From assembly GCF_001643305.1 (NCBI RefSeq), contig NZ_LSGW01000071.1, positions 62,001 to 126,000 of the forward strand: DNA of 64,000 nucleotides, read 5' to 3'. Both the position numbers and the translations under genes were made by a program. The stretch comes from Aeromonas salmonicida subsp. salmonicida (GTDB taxonomy: Bacteria > Pseudomonadota > Gammaproteobacteria > Enterobacterales > Aeromonadaceae). Under the pieces are notes generated by a model. The model was not told the DNA's origin. It searched no databases and worked only from the letters and a program-made list of their open reading frames with translations. Positions 1 to 7,672 of this stretch are shown piece by piece. Position 1 is the first letter of the stretch, and every line of letters begins with the position of its first letter.

Positions 1-1257
1 CTGCGCAAGCGCGGGCTGGATGCCGTACTGCTGACCCAGGCCGAGCCCATCAACTGGCTGCTCAACCTGCGTGGCCGTGACGTGGAGCGTCTGCCGGTAG
101 TGCTGGGTTTTGCGGTGCTCTACGCCAACACCAGCATGGATTTCTTCGTCGACACCGACAAGATTGACTGCATCGCCTTCTCCAGACATGTGGGACAGGA
201 TGTCTCCGTCTACCCCATCGACAAGCTGGGTGACGTGCTGCAACGCATTGGTGAAAACCAGCAAAGAGTACTGGCCGACCCCAACACAGCCAACGCCTGG
301 ACCCAGCTCATCATGGAAGAGGCAGGCGCCATCCTGGTGGCGGGTCAGGATCCGACCATGCTGCCGAAAGCATGCAAGAACCCGGTGGAGCTGGCCGGCA
401 TGCAGCGCGCCCACCTGCGTGACGGCGTCGCCGTTACCCGTTTCCTCGCCTGGCTGGATCGGCTGATCGCCTCCGGCGAATTCGAGGGAGTGGATGAAGG
501 CACGCTGGCCGATCAGCTGGAAGCCTTCCGCCACGAGCAGGAACACTACGTCGAGCCGAGCTTTGACACCATTTCGGCGCTGGGGCCCAACGCCGCCATG
601 TGCCATTACCGTCACACCAACGGCACACCGCGCCCCTTCGGTCAGGACAGCATCTATCTGGTGGATTCCGGTGCCCAGTATCTGGACGGCACCACAGACA
701 TCACCCGCACCGTCAAGGTGGGTGAGGTGACTGACGAGCACAAGGCCATGTTTACCCGGGTGCTGCAGGGCCATATCGCGCTGGATCAGGCCCGCTTCCC
801 GCGCGGTACCGCCGGCATCCAGCTCGACGTGCTGGCCCGCATGCCGCTGTGGCAGGCGGGTTACAACTATGACCACGGCACAGGCCACGGTGTCGGTCAC
901 TTCCTGAGCGTGCACGAAGGCCCCCAGCGCATCGCACCCAAGGGGAGCCTGGTGGCGCTGCAACCGGGCATGGTGCTCTCCAACGAGCCGGGTTACTACC
1001 GGGAAGATGCGTTCGGCATCCGCTGCGAAAACCTGGTGGTCGTGACCGAACAGGAACAGATGGGCGAACTGGCGATGCTGGGCTTCGAGCGCCTGACTTA
1101 TGTGCCGTTCGATACCCGCCTCATCGATCGCAGCCTGCTGAGCCCGGCCGAGTTCCGCTGGATCAACGAATACCATGTCGAGGTGTTCCGCCGCCTGAGC
1201 CCCCTGCTGGAGGGCGAGGATCTCCTCTGGCTGGAACAAGCAACCAGCCTCATCTGA
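1..1257 (+). CDS. M24 family Xaa-Pro peptidase, 5' end outside window
   Basis: The frame is open from base 1 to the stop at 1255-1257, giving 418 residues without the true N-terminus. The C-terminal half is a pita-bread (M24B) metallopeptidase domain, which cleaves the bond next to proline in peptides and uses two divalent metal ions. All five metal ligands are visible, counted in window codons: Asp222 in VDSG, Asp233 in TTDITR, His300 in GHGVGH, Glu329 in NEPGYY and Glu343 in CENLVV. The first part resembles a creatinase-like N-terminal domain. The ATG at 82 is internal, because coding continues upstream. Whether it acts as a dipeptidase or an aminopeptidase cannot be told from this sequence. 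Confidence 0.9.
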   Translation: MRKRGLDAVLLTQAEPINWLLNLRGRDVERLPVVLGFAVLYANTSMDFFVDTDKIDCIAFSRHVGQDVSVYPIDKLGDVLQRIGENQQRVLADPNTANAWTQLIMEEAGAILVAGQDPTMLPKACKNPVELAGMQRAHLRDGVAVTRFLAWLDRLIASGEFEGVDEGTLADQLEAFRHEQEHYVEPSFDTISALGPNAAMCHYRHTNGTPRPFGQDSIYLVDSGAQYLDGTTDITRTVKVGEVTDEHKAMFTRVLQGHIALDQARFPRGTAGIQLDVLARMPLWQAGYNYDHGTGHGVGHFLSVHEGPQRIAPKGSLVALQPGMVLSNEPGYYREDAFGIRCENLVVVTEQEQMGELAMLGFERLTYVPFDTRLIDRSLLSPAEFRWINEYHVEVFRRLSPLLEGEDLLWLEQATSLI

Positions 1258-1262
1258 TGACA

Positions 1263-1287
1263 CAGGGCCTGCAGGCCCTGTTTTTTT
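1263..1287 (+). terminator. Rho-independent terminator of the M24 peptidase gene
   Basis: A perfect 7-bp stem (CAGGGCC/GGCCCTG) with loop TGCA is followed by seven T residues, starting 5 bases after the stop codon. Confidence 0.9.
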
Positions 1288-1297
1288 GCCTCCCGTC

Positions 1298-1311
1298 TTG
1301 ACCTGTATCAA
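1298..1311. promoter_or_regulatory. FNR-like site upstream of the YgbA-family gene
   Basis: TTGACCTGTATCAA matches the FNR consensus TTGAT-N4-ATCAA at 9 of 10 defined positions. It lies between the preceding terminator and the YgbA-family gene. If it acts at the usual -41.5 position, transcription would begin near 1346. Family knowledge (E. coli ygbA responds to NO and oxygen regulators) agrees with such a site. Confidence 0.6.
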
Positions 1312-1336
1312 CACCCAGTCCCCTCAGGTCAGGACA

Positions 1337-1741
1337 ATGACCGCCATGAAACCCCATGATCCCGACTCAATGCACAGCACTCGTGCCAGCAAGGCATCCG
1401 AGCACCCCAGGCTCAAGCGGGAGCAGCAAACGGTCAGCGCCATGATCCGCCTCTACTGCCACCACCACCATCAGGATCCCGCCTGTCGGCACTGCCAGCA
1501 GTTGCAAGCGTTTGCCCACCAGCGACTGCGGCGCTGCCGTTATGGTCACGGCCACAAACCGACCTGCGCCAACTGCCACATCCACTGCTATGCCCCCGCC
1601 ATGCGCAAGCAGATCCAGCAGATCATGAAATGGAGCGGCCCGCGCATGCTGTGGCGTCACCCCTGGCTTGCCCTGTGCCATCTGCTGGACAGCCGCCGCA
1701 AGGCCCCAAGATTGCCCAACAGCCGGCCCCTGCCGCCCTGA
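1337..1741 (+). CDS. ygbA: YgbA-family protein (nitrous oxide-stimulated promoter family)
   Basis: A small cysteine- and histidine-rich protein of 134 residues. It matches the YgbA family in the run LKREQQTVSAMIRLYC, the HHHHQDPACRHC segment, CANCHIHCY and KWSGPRMLWRHPWLA. The paired Cys and His residues suggest metal binding. In E. coli the family is induced by nitric oxide, but the biochemical role is not established. The start is uncertain: 1337 has a weak AGGT upstream, while 1346 and 1370 are also in frame. If the FNR-like site at 1298-1311 drives transcription from about 1346, the 1370 start would be favoured. The TTG at 1286 lies inside the preceding terminator and is not credible. Confidence 0.75.
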   Translation: MTAMKPHDPDSMHSTRASKASEHPRLKREQQTVSAMIRLYCHHHHQDPACRHCQQLQAFAHQRLRRCRYGHGHKPTCANCHIHCYAPAMRKQIQQIMKWSGPRMLWRHPWLALCHLLDSRRKAPRLPNSRPLPP

Positions 1742-1864
1742 CACAGACCTTCGATCACTCGCGCCCGACATCATCAGGTACGCTTGCATCAACCAGGATG
1801 GCCCACTAACCTGTGACTCCTTTGACTGCCGCACGGCAGCACGAATGCAATGACAGGAGCCCGG

Positions 1865-2317
1865 ATGCATCAGCCCCCCGTTTTAAGAGTGGCCACCCAC
1901 GCCGACATGCACGCCATCTGGCAGATAGACGTCAACGTCTTCGGGGAGGATGTCTATCCAGGCTTCTTCTTTCGCCAGGCCATGGATCTCTGGCCCGAGC
2001 TGCTGCTGGTGGCCGAACTGGATGGCAAGCTGCTTGGCTATGCCCTGGGTGGATTGGGACAGGATCGGTCGCAAGGCTGGCTGCTCTCCCTGGCTGTTTT
2101 GCCCGAGGCGCGCGGCTTCGGTCTCGCCGAGCGCATGATGCTGCAGCTGGAGCAGGCACTGACCCAGGTGCAGGTCGAACGGGTCAGACTGACGGTGGAT
2201 CCGGCCAATCCGGCCAAACGCCTCTACTTTCGACTCGGTTATCAGCAAGTTGCCGAGGAGCGCGACTATTTCGGCCCGGGTGAAGATCGCCTGCTGCTTG
2301 AAAAAAGCCTCGGCTAA
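1865..2317 (+). CDS. GNAT family N-acetyltransferase
   Basis: A 150-residue single-domain GNAT protein that would transfer an acetyl group from acetyl-CoA to an unknown amine. The LLSLAVLPEARGFGLAERMM segment (about residues 76-95) is the acetyl-CoA pyrophosphate loop, with Arg-Gly-Phe-Gly in place of the usual RxxGxG/A pattern. The ending NPAKRLYFRLGYQQVAEERDYF is typical of the RimI-like group. The start at 1865 is preferred to the ATG at 1850 because GGAG lies at the right distance before it. Flanking genes do not suggest a substrate. Confidence 0.85.
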   Translation: MHQPPVLRVATHADMHAIWQIDVNVFGEDVYPGFFFRQAMDLWPELLLVAELDGKLLGYALGGLGQDRSQGWLLSLAVLPEARGFGLAERMMLQLEQALTQVQVERVRLTVDPANPAKRLYFRLGYQQVAEERDYFGPGEDRLLLEKSLG

Positions 2318-2444
2318 TCCCGCTGCAGGCGTCGCCTCCCGCCAGTAAGCCTCATAATTGGTTACACTTTGCTGGTTTCATGCTCAATCCGGTTGGCGTA
2401 AAGTTGCACTCACTGACCGAATTAACCAGATTAGATGCTTGCCC

Positions 2445-2450
2445 AGGAGG
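2445..2450 (+). promoter_or_regulatory. Strong ribosome binding site of slyB
   Basis: AGGAGG six bases before the ATG at 2457. It decides the start against upstream in-frame codons back to 2358. Confidence 0.85.
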
Positions 2451-2456
2451 CCCATC

Positions 2457-2933
2457 ATGTTGAAACGTATGACCCTTATCGCCTTGTTGGCCGCCACCAC
2501 TGCCACCACCCTCAGCGGCTGTGCCAACAGCGATGTCTACTCCGGCGATGTCTACACCAAGGATCGTGCCAAGCAGGTCCAGACCGTCAGCTACGGCACC
2601 ATACTCTCCACCCGTCCGGTCAAGATCCAGGCCGATGAGAACTCTCTGGTCGGCACCATAGGCGGCGCCGTGGTCGGTGGCCTGCTCGGCAGCACCATAG
2701 GTGGTGGCCGGGGCAGCGATATCGCCGCCGCAGGGGGTGCCATCGCAGGTGCCGCCGCCGGTAAAGCTGCCGGCGACAAGCTCAATCAGGTTGACGGCGT
2801 CGAGCTCGAGATCAAGAAAGAGAACGGCGAATCCATCGTGGTGGTGCAAAAAGCCAGTCCCACCTTCGTGCCGGGCGCCCGGGTACGCATGACTCAGGGC
2901 AACGGCAGCATAAACGTAGCCGTGGTGAACTAA
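2457..2933 (+). CDS. slyB: Outer-membrane lipoprotein with glycine zipper (SlyB/Pcp family)
   Basis: A 158-residue lipoprotein precursor. Residues 1-21 form a signal peptide ending in the lipobox LSGC. A glycine-rich stretch follows (about residues 65-105, with VGGLLGSTIGGG and AIAGAAAGKAAGD), which is the 2TM glycine zipper. A small hydrophilic C-terminal domain ends the protein. The SlyB family helps hold the outer membrane together, and in enterics it is part of the PhoP regulon. I found no convincing PhoP box here. The gene is transcribed alone and ends at its own terminator, facing cpdB. Confidence 0.92.
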   Translation: MLKRMTLIALLAATTATTLSGCANSDVYSGDVYTKDRAKQVQTVSYGTILSTRPVKIQADENSLVGTIGGAVVGGLLGSTIGGGRGSDIAAAGGAIAGAAAGKAAGDKLNQVDGVELEIKKENGESIVVVQKASPTFVPGARVRMTQGNGSINVAVVN

Positions 2934-2956
2934 GCACAGGCCACCAGCCGCCCACG

Positions 2957-2987
2957 AAAAAGCCCTCGCACTGCGAGGGCTTTTTTT
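2957..2987. terminator. Bidirectional terminator between slyB and cpdB
   Basis: A 9-bp stem (AGCCCTCGC/GCGAGGGCT) is flanked by five A residues on the left and seven T residues on the right. It can serve both convergent genes. Confidence 0.9.
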
Positions 2988-3008
2988 ATCGCCGGTGTCA
3001 GTCAGGCA

Positions 3009-5000
3009 TTACTGACGGATCAGGCGGAATATGGCGTAGCCGGGGTGTTTGGCATCGTCCATCGGCAGGGTGGACTTGTACTCCAGATCCGCGCCTGCCA
3101 GCTGTTTGGCCTCTTCGCGGGGGGAGGAGTAGAGCCGCACGTCCACGTTGGCCGGCAGGGCCTTCATGTGCCAGTTGTTGTTGGCCGCAGGGCTGAAACC
3201 ACCCGGGTTGTCGGCAGACTGGGCCTTCAGGTACTGGGCAATGATCTCCCGCGTCTCGGAGGGATCTTCATGCACTATGTTGCTGCCGTCTATGCCCGGG
3301 AAGTGGCCGCCACCGCTGGCGCGGTAGTTGTTAGTCACCACGTAGAACTTCTGGACCGGGTCAATGGGCTGGCCGTTGAAGGTGAGCGCACTGATGCGCT
3401 GGCCGTTGCTGACCTTGTCCCCTTCCTTGTTGTACCGGGCCGGCTGGGTGATATCCACTTCATAGTTCACACCATCGATCACATCGAAGTTGTAGGTGGG
3501 GAACTTCTCGTTCACCAGCCACTGCACCTCTGTCTTGCCGGTGTCGATCTGGTTGAACTGACCGGCGCTCATCTCCAGCCACTCCTTGACGGTAGCCCCG
3601 TTCACTTCGACCACCTGCAAGGTGTTCGGATAGATATAGAGATCGGAGACGTTGCGCAGGGAGATGTCGCCCTGGGCCACATAAGTGAAGTCATTGATGC
3701 CGTTGCGACCGCCACGGAAGGGGGCCGCCACCGCCAGGATGGGGTAGGACTCCTTGAGCAGACCGTCTTGTTGCAGCTGTTCGGCATAGCGGCGCTGGGC
3801 ATCGCTCACCAGTTGCACCGAAGGGTCGTCCTGTACCAGAGCGAAGAAGCTGTGGATGGAGGAGGTGATTTTGCCGAGCGGTTCATCCAGCCACTGGTTG
3901 GTGGCATCGTGATCCGCCTGTACCAGATCGACGACCCGCTGATCCACGGCGCTGCCCTCGCTGGAATCGATCTTGCGCAGGCTGGCCTGGCTTTGCTTCA
4001 CCTGCCACTTGCCCTCAACCTGCTCCAGGGTGAGGTCTATGATGCCCAGATGGTTGCCCCAATAGCCTGGCATCACGGTCGGCACGCCGCTCAGGGTACC
4101 GGCCTGGTTGTCCACCTCCGGCAGATCCGGGAAATCACCGGGGAAGTTCTTGTGGGCATGGCCCAGCATGAGGGCATCCACCCCTTTTACCTTGGCCAGG
4201 TGCCAGGCGGAGTTCTCCATCATGGCTTCGTAGCTGCTGGCGTTGATGCCGGTGTGGGCGACCACGACCACTATGTCGGCGCCCTTGGCACGCAACTCTG
4301 GCACATAGTGGTTGGCGGTCTCGACCATGTCGGCCACCACCACCTTGCCTTCCAGATGACGCTTGTCCCACTGCAGCACCTGCGGCGGGGTCAGCCCCAA
4401 TATGCCCACCTTGACGGTCTGCTCCTGCCCCTTGTCATCCTTCACCTTGCGCTCCAGCAGCAGGTAAGGGGTGAACTTGTTGCCACTCCAGTCGATCTGC
4501 CCCTTGGCATCGCGCTTGAAGGCGCCCGCCTCGAACACGTTGGCGTTCACATAGGGGAACTTGGCACCCTGCAGTGTCTTCGTGAGGTAATCCAGCCCGT
4601 AGTTGAATTCGTGGTTGCCCAGGTTTCCGGCGTCATAACCCAGCTCGTTCATGGCCTTGAACACGGGGTGGGCCTGCTTGTCGAGGTAACCGGCGCCCGA
4701 TTGCTCGAAGATGTAATCCGCCAGCGGCGTGCCCTGGAGCAGGTCACCGTTGTCGAGCAGCAGGTTGTTGGGGTTTTCCGAGCGCGCCGCACGGATCAGC
4801 AAGGCGGTACGGGAGAGGCCAAACTTGCGATCTTCCTTGTTCTGGTAGTAATCGTATCCCAGCACGTTGGAGTGGATATCGGAGGTCTGGATCAGACGCA
4901 GGGCCACAGCGCCCGGTTGCGTCTTGCTGTCGTTTTCATTGCTACAGGCAGACAACAGCACTATGGCTGCAATAGCACCCAGCTTCATGGTTTTATTCAC
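3009..5000 (-). CDS. cpdB: 2',3'-cyclic-nucleotide 2'-phosphodiesterase/3'-nucleotidase
   Basis: A 663-residue protein (the E. coli enzyme has 647) that opens 2',3'-cyclic nucleotides and dephosphorylates 3'-nucleotides, so that extracellular nucleotides can be taken up. The metallophosphatase domain carries QTSDIHSN, DNGDLLQG, GNHEFNYG and GHAHKNFPG, the metal-binding blocks of the 5'-nucleotidase superfamily. The C-terminal domain has the substrate-binding blocks (VVTNNYRASGGGHFPG). The N-terminus has a lipobox-like LSAC, so it may be a lipoprotein rather than freely periplasmic. The GTG at 5000 has GGGA seven bases upstream. The ATG at 4988 is the alternative start. Confidence 0.93.
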   Translation of the reverse strand: MNKTMKLGAIAAIVLLSACSNENDSKTQPGAVALRLIQTSDIHSNVLGYDYYQNKEDRKFGLSRTALLIRAARSENPNNLLLDNGDLLQGTPLADYIFEQSGAGYLDKQAHPVFKAMNELGYDAGNLGNHEFNYGLDYLTKTLQGAKFPYVNANVFEAGAFKRDAKGQIDWSGNKFTPYLLLERKVKDDKGQEQTVKVGILGLTPPQVLQWDKRHLEGKVVVADMVETANHYVPELRAKGADIVVVVAHTGINASSYEAMMENSAWHLAKVKGVDALMLGHAHKNFPGDFPDLPEVDNQAGTLSGVPTVMPGYWGNHLGIIDLTLEQVEGKWQVKQSQASLRKIDSSEGSAVDQRVVDLVQADHDATNQWLDEPLGKITSSIHSFFALVQDDPSVQLVSDAQRRYAEQLQQDGLLKESYPILAVAAPFRGGRNGINDFTYVAQGDISLRNVSDLYIYPNTLQVVEVNGATVKEWLEMSAGQFNQIDTGKTEVQWLVNEKFPTYNFDVIDGVNYEVDITQPARYNKEGDKVSNGQRISALTFNGQPIDPVQKFYVVTNNYRASGGGHFPGIDGSNIVHEDPSETREIIAQYLKAQSADNPGGFSPAANNNWHMKALPANVDVRLYSSPREEAKQLAGADLEYKSTLPMDDAKHPGYAIFRLIRQ

Positions 5001-5115
5001 TGTTTTTTCCCTTTTATTATGAGTGTCGCTTTACCAGCGACGGGAATTTAACAGACGAATATGTCATGGCATGAAGCCGGGATTAATTTTTATGAGGTGT
5101 GGCACAAAAATAGCC

Positions 5116-5736
5116 TTATGAGGCCAGCAAGGCCCCGCTCGCCAGTTGCAATGCCAGTCCCAACATGATTAAACCAACAATAGTATCAATAGCTTGCTGC
5201 ACCCGGCCCCGTGCAAGCCAGGGTGAGAGCGCGGCCGCACCAAAGGCGAGACTGTAGAACCAGACCAGGGAAGCCAGCATGGCCCCGGCCGCAAAGGCCG
5301 GGCGCAACGGTTCGGCAAACTGGCTGCCAAAGGAGCCGAGCAGCATCAGGGTATCCAGATAGACGTGAGGATTGAGCAGGGTCACCCCGAGCGTCATGGC
5401 CAGCACGCTCTTGACCCCCATCAGCCGGGGTGAATCCGCCAGCGCAGCCCCCTGCCCTTGCCAGGCACTGCGCAGGGAGCGAATGCCGAACCAGCAAAGA
5501 AACAGCACACCACCCCAGGTCAGCAGCGCCAGCCCGATGGGACTGGCTGCCAGCAGGTTGGCCCCGCCGAATACCCCAATCCCGATCAGGATGAGATCAC
5601 ACAGACAGCAGAGGGTCGCAGCCAGCAGATGGTGATTGCGATGTATGCCCCGGCTCAACACGAAAGCGTTCTGGGCACCGATGGGAATGATCATGGCAAG
5701 GCCAAGGGTGAAGCCTTGCAGAGTGGTCGCGAACAT
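5116..5736 (-). CDS. argO: Arginine exporter, LysE family
   Basis: A 206-residue membrane protein with about six hydrophobic segments. The N-terminus GLAMIIPIGAQNAFVLSRG is the LysE/ArgO signature (proline-glycine-alanine-glutamine-asparagine). It exports arginine, and in some species lysine and canavanine. In E. coli argO is activated by ArgP. Here argP lies 2 kb away, beyond the quorum-sensing pair. The promoter side contains a -10 like element (TATAGT on the minus strand, 5769-5774), a poor -35 and a long dyad at 5793-5830. This fits an activator-dependent promoter. Confidence 0.93.
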   Translation of the reverse strand: MFATTLQGFTLGLAMIIPIGAQNAFVLSRGIHRNHHLLAATLCCLCDLILIGIGVFGGANLLAASPIGLALLTWGGVLFLCWFGIRSLRSAWQGQGAALADSPRLMGVKSVLAMTLGVTLLNPHVYLDTLMLLGSFGSQFAEPLRPAFAAGAMLASLVWFYSLAFGAAALSPWLARGRVQQAIDTIVGLIMLGLALQLASGALLAS

Positions 5737-5792
5737 GGATAAACCGTCCAGAAGAGTGAGTGGACGGCACTATAAAGGGCGGTGGGGTGTTC

Positions 5793-5830
5793 AGAGAAAT
5801 TCATTAATCTGCTGAGTGATTCATTTCTCT
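5793..5830. promoter_or_regulatory. Interrupted dyad upstream of argO, candidate ArgP site
   Basis: AGAGAAAT (5793-5800) and ATTTCTCT (5823-5830) form an inverted repeat with a 22-bp AT-rich centre. The dyad centre is about 50 bases upstream of the argO start site implied by TATAGT. That suits a LysR-type activator. Confidence 0.45.
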
Positions 5831-5938
5831 AATCAAGCGGGATCCTGAGGGCAGGGATGAATTCCATCCGGCACCAACTGTCAATTGCATGATCTGACAA
5901 TTGTGAGCCTGTCGCTCTGCCCCGAGAATCATTGGGTT

Positions 5939-6721
5939 TTATTGCATCAGCTTGGGGAAGTTGGTGACCACGACCTGCTCCAGATTGGGCAGCAAAATGC
6001 CACTGCTCACCCCCTTGGCGATGGCCTGGTAGCGATTCATCGACCCCGTTTTACGGGTGACCTGATTGAGGTGGTAGTTCACGGTACGTTCCGTGATCCC
6101 CAGGATGCAGGCAATTTCACCCGACGTTTTCCCTTCGCTGGCCCAGAACAGGCATTCGGTCTCACGGTCAGTCAGGGCCTCCTGAGGGTCATCTTCCCGC
6201 AGACTGACCCGCACAATCCGGATCGCCGCCTCGAAGATGTAGTTGGACATCCAGGAGAGGATGGGCGAGGACTCCAGCAGCAGATCGCTTGACGCCCGCT
6301 CGGCGGTGATGAACGACAGTATGCCGTTTTCACCCGCCGCACCGTGCAGCGGAAACGAAATACCGTTTCGCAGCCCGAACTCTGCCGCCAACCCCATCAC
6401 ATCCAGACTGCCCTCTTGCAGAAAACGCGCCCGTTCATCCAGTCGGTTCCAATAAATGGGCAAGGTCTGCTTGCGGGCCAGCTGGATGATGGGATCACAG
6501 GCCAGCATATGGTTGGCCGTATAGGCCTGCACCCAGGAGTCAGGGCACTGATTGAACAGCACCACCTTGGGCCTTTGCATCGACATGGGAATGATCAGTG
6601 CGAACCGGTAGTAGTCATAGCCCATACCGAGCGTGAATCGACCGATCAACTCGGCCAAACGATCCCCGTCTGTTACCGAAGTGAAATGTTCGAGGTACTC
6701 AAGCAGTTGGTCTTGTTTCAT
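5939..6721 (-). CDS. ahyR: LuxR-type quorum-sensing regulator, AhyR
   Basis: A 260-residue acyl-homoserine-lactone receptor and transcription regulator. Residues 1-170 form the autoinducer-binding domain, with Trp, Tyr and Asp residues in MGYDYYRFAL, WVQAYTANHMLACDPII and IPIYW-like segments conserved in LuxR proteins. Residues 190-250 form the LuxR helix-turn-helix (LTDRETECLFWASEGKTSGEIACILGI in part). It is divergent from ahyI with 62 bases between them, the Aeromonas arrangement. The cognate signal in this genus is mainly C4-homoserine lactone. In the genus it controls exoproteases and biofilm. Secreted enzymes in this window could be targets, but I see no site that proves it. Confidence 0.95.
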   Translation of the reverse strand: MKQDQLLEYLEHFTSVTDGDRLAELIGRFTLGMGYDYYRFALIIPMSMQRPKVVLFNQCPDSWVQAYTANHMLACDPIIQLARKQTLPIYWNRLDERARFLQEGSLDVMGLAAEFGLRNGISFPLHGAAGENGILSFITAERASSDLLLESSPILSWMSNYIFEAAIRIVRVSLREDDPQEALTDRETECLFWASEGKTSGEIACILGITERTVNYHLNQVTRKTGSMNRYQAIAKGVSSGILLPNLEQVVVTNFPKLMQ

Positions 6722-6731
6722 ATGCTAGCCC

Positions 6732-6743
6732 CCCTGGCCAGGG
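6732..6743. promoter_or_regulatory. Candidate AhyR-binding palindrome (lux-box position)
   Basis: CCCTGGCCAGGG is a perfect 12-bp palindrome in the 62-bp ahyR-ahyI gap, centred 46 bases upstream of the ahyI ATG. It is the only strong dyad in the gap and sits where a lux box would be expected. It lacks a full match to the 20-bp lux consensus. Confidence 0.45.
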
Positions 6744-6783
6744 CCTCGATTATAGCGCCGAACACTGAAATGGAGACATCTGA

Positions 6784-7407
6784 ATGCTTGTTTTCAAAGG
6801 AAAATTAAAAGAACACCCCAGATGGGAGGTAGAAAACGAGCTTTATCGCTTCCGTAATCGCGTCTTCTCCGATCGTCTCGGCTGGGATGTGGAGTCTCAC
6901 CGTGGTCTGGAGCAGGACAGCTTCGACACCCCGGACACCCATTGGGTGCTGATCGAGGACGAAGAAGGCCTGTGTGGCTGCATCCGTCTGCTCAGTTGCG
7001 CCCAGGATTACATGCTGCCCAGCATATTCCCCACCGCTCTCGCCGGTGAGGCGCCGCCACGCAGCAGCGATGTGTGGGAACTGACTCGCCTAGCCATCGA
7101 CGCCAACCGGGCGCCGCGCATGGGCAACGGGGTGAGCGAGCTGACCTGCGTCATCTTCCGCGAGGTTTATGCCTTCGCCAGGGCGAAGGGGATCCGGGAA
7201 CTGGTCGCCGTGGTCAGCCTGCCGGTGGAGCGTATCTTCCGCCGTCTCGGCCTGCCCATAGAGCGACTCGGTCACCGTCAAGCCGTGGATCTGGGCGCCG
7301 TGCGCGGGGTCGGAATCCGCTTTCATCTGGATGAACGTTTCGCCCGTGCCGTCGGCCACCCCATGCAGGGCGAATATGCCGATGCCAGGGAACTGGTCAC
7401 CGAGTAA
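6784..7407 (+). CDS. ahyI: Acyl-homoserine-lactone synthase, AhyI
   Basis: A 207-residue LuxI-family synthase making N-acyl homoserine lactone (C4 in this genus) from S-adenosylmethionine and acyl-ACP. The conserved LuxI residues are visible: Arg and Phe in YRFRNRVF, Trp in LGWDVE, Asp in EQDSFD and DTHWVL, and Arg in CGCIRLL. The block SSDVWELTRLAID follows. GGAG lies eight bases before the ATG. Transcription from the shared gap with ahyR would allow positive feedback by AhyR bound to signal. Confidence 0.95.
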   Translation: MLVFKGKLKEHPRWEVENELYRFRNRVFSDRLGWDVESHRGLEQDSFDTPDTHWVLIEDEEGLCGCIRLLSCAQDYMLPSIFPTALAGEAPPRSSDVWELTRLAIDANRAPRMGNGVSELTCVIFREVYAFARAKGIRELVAVVSLPVERIFRRLGLPIERLGHRQAVDLGAVRGVGIRFHLDERFARAVGHPMQGEYADARELVTE

Positions 7408-7416
7408 ACGCCACAT

Positions 7417-7445
7417 AAAAAAATCCCGGGATAAGGCCCGGGATT
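7417..7445 (-). terminator. Hairpin after ahyI, terminator-like on the minus strand
   Basis: AATCCCGGG/CCCGGGATT is a 9-bp stem with loop ATAAGG. The run of A residues precedes it, so the U-tract forms only in leftward transcripts. On the plus strand it is followed by TAAAAG, which is a poor terminator. Confidence 0.6.
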
Positions 7446-7672
7446 AAAAGTTCTCGCTATGGCCCGTTTCCACCCCATGCAAAAACGGATGCAAAAGAGT
7501 ATCTCCTGAATACCTTTTGACCACCACTGTCACATCTCGCAGTGACAAACCCGCTTTCACCCCGCACACCACGCCAGCCGTGCCTCTCGGCGATCCGGTC
7601 AGAGTTTCGTTGTCGTCCTGCCATCACTCCAGTAGCATCTCTTCTCAATACCCTCTCTGATAAGGAATGCTG

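Noticed and set aside
2340..2400. PhoP box upstream of slyB
   Set aside because: TGGTTA and TGGTTT occur but are 14 bases apart, not the 11-base spacing of a PhoP direct repeat.
3045..5051. Very long open frame antisense to cpdB (668 codons)
   Set aside because: It mirrors the codon pattern of cpdB, has no family motif and no ribosome site. High GC makes such antisense frames common.
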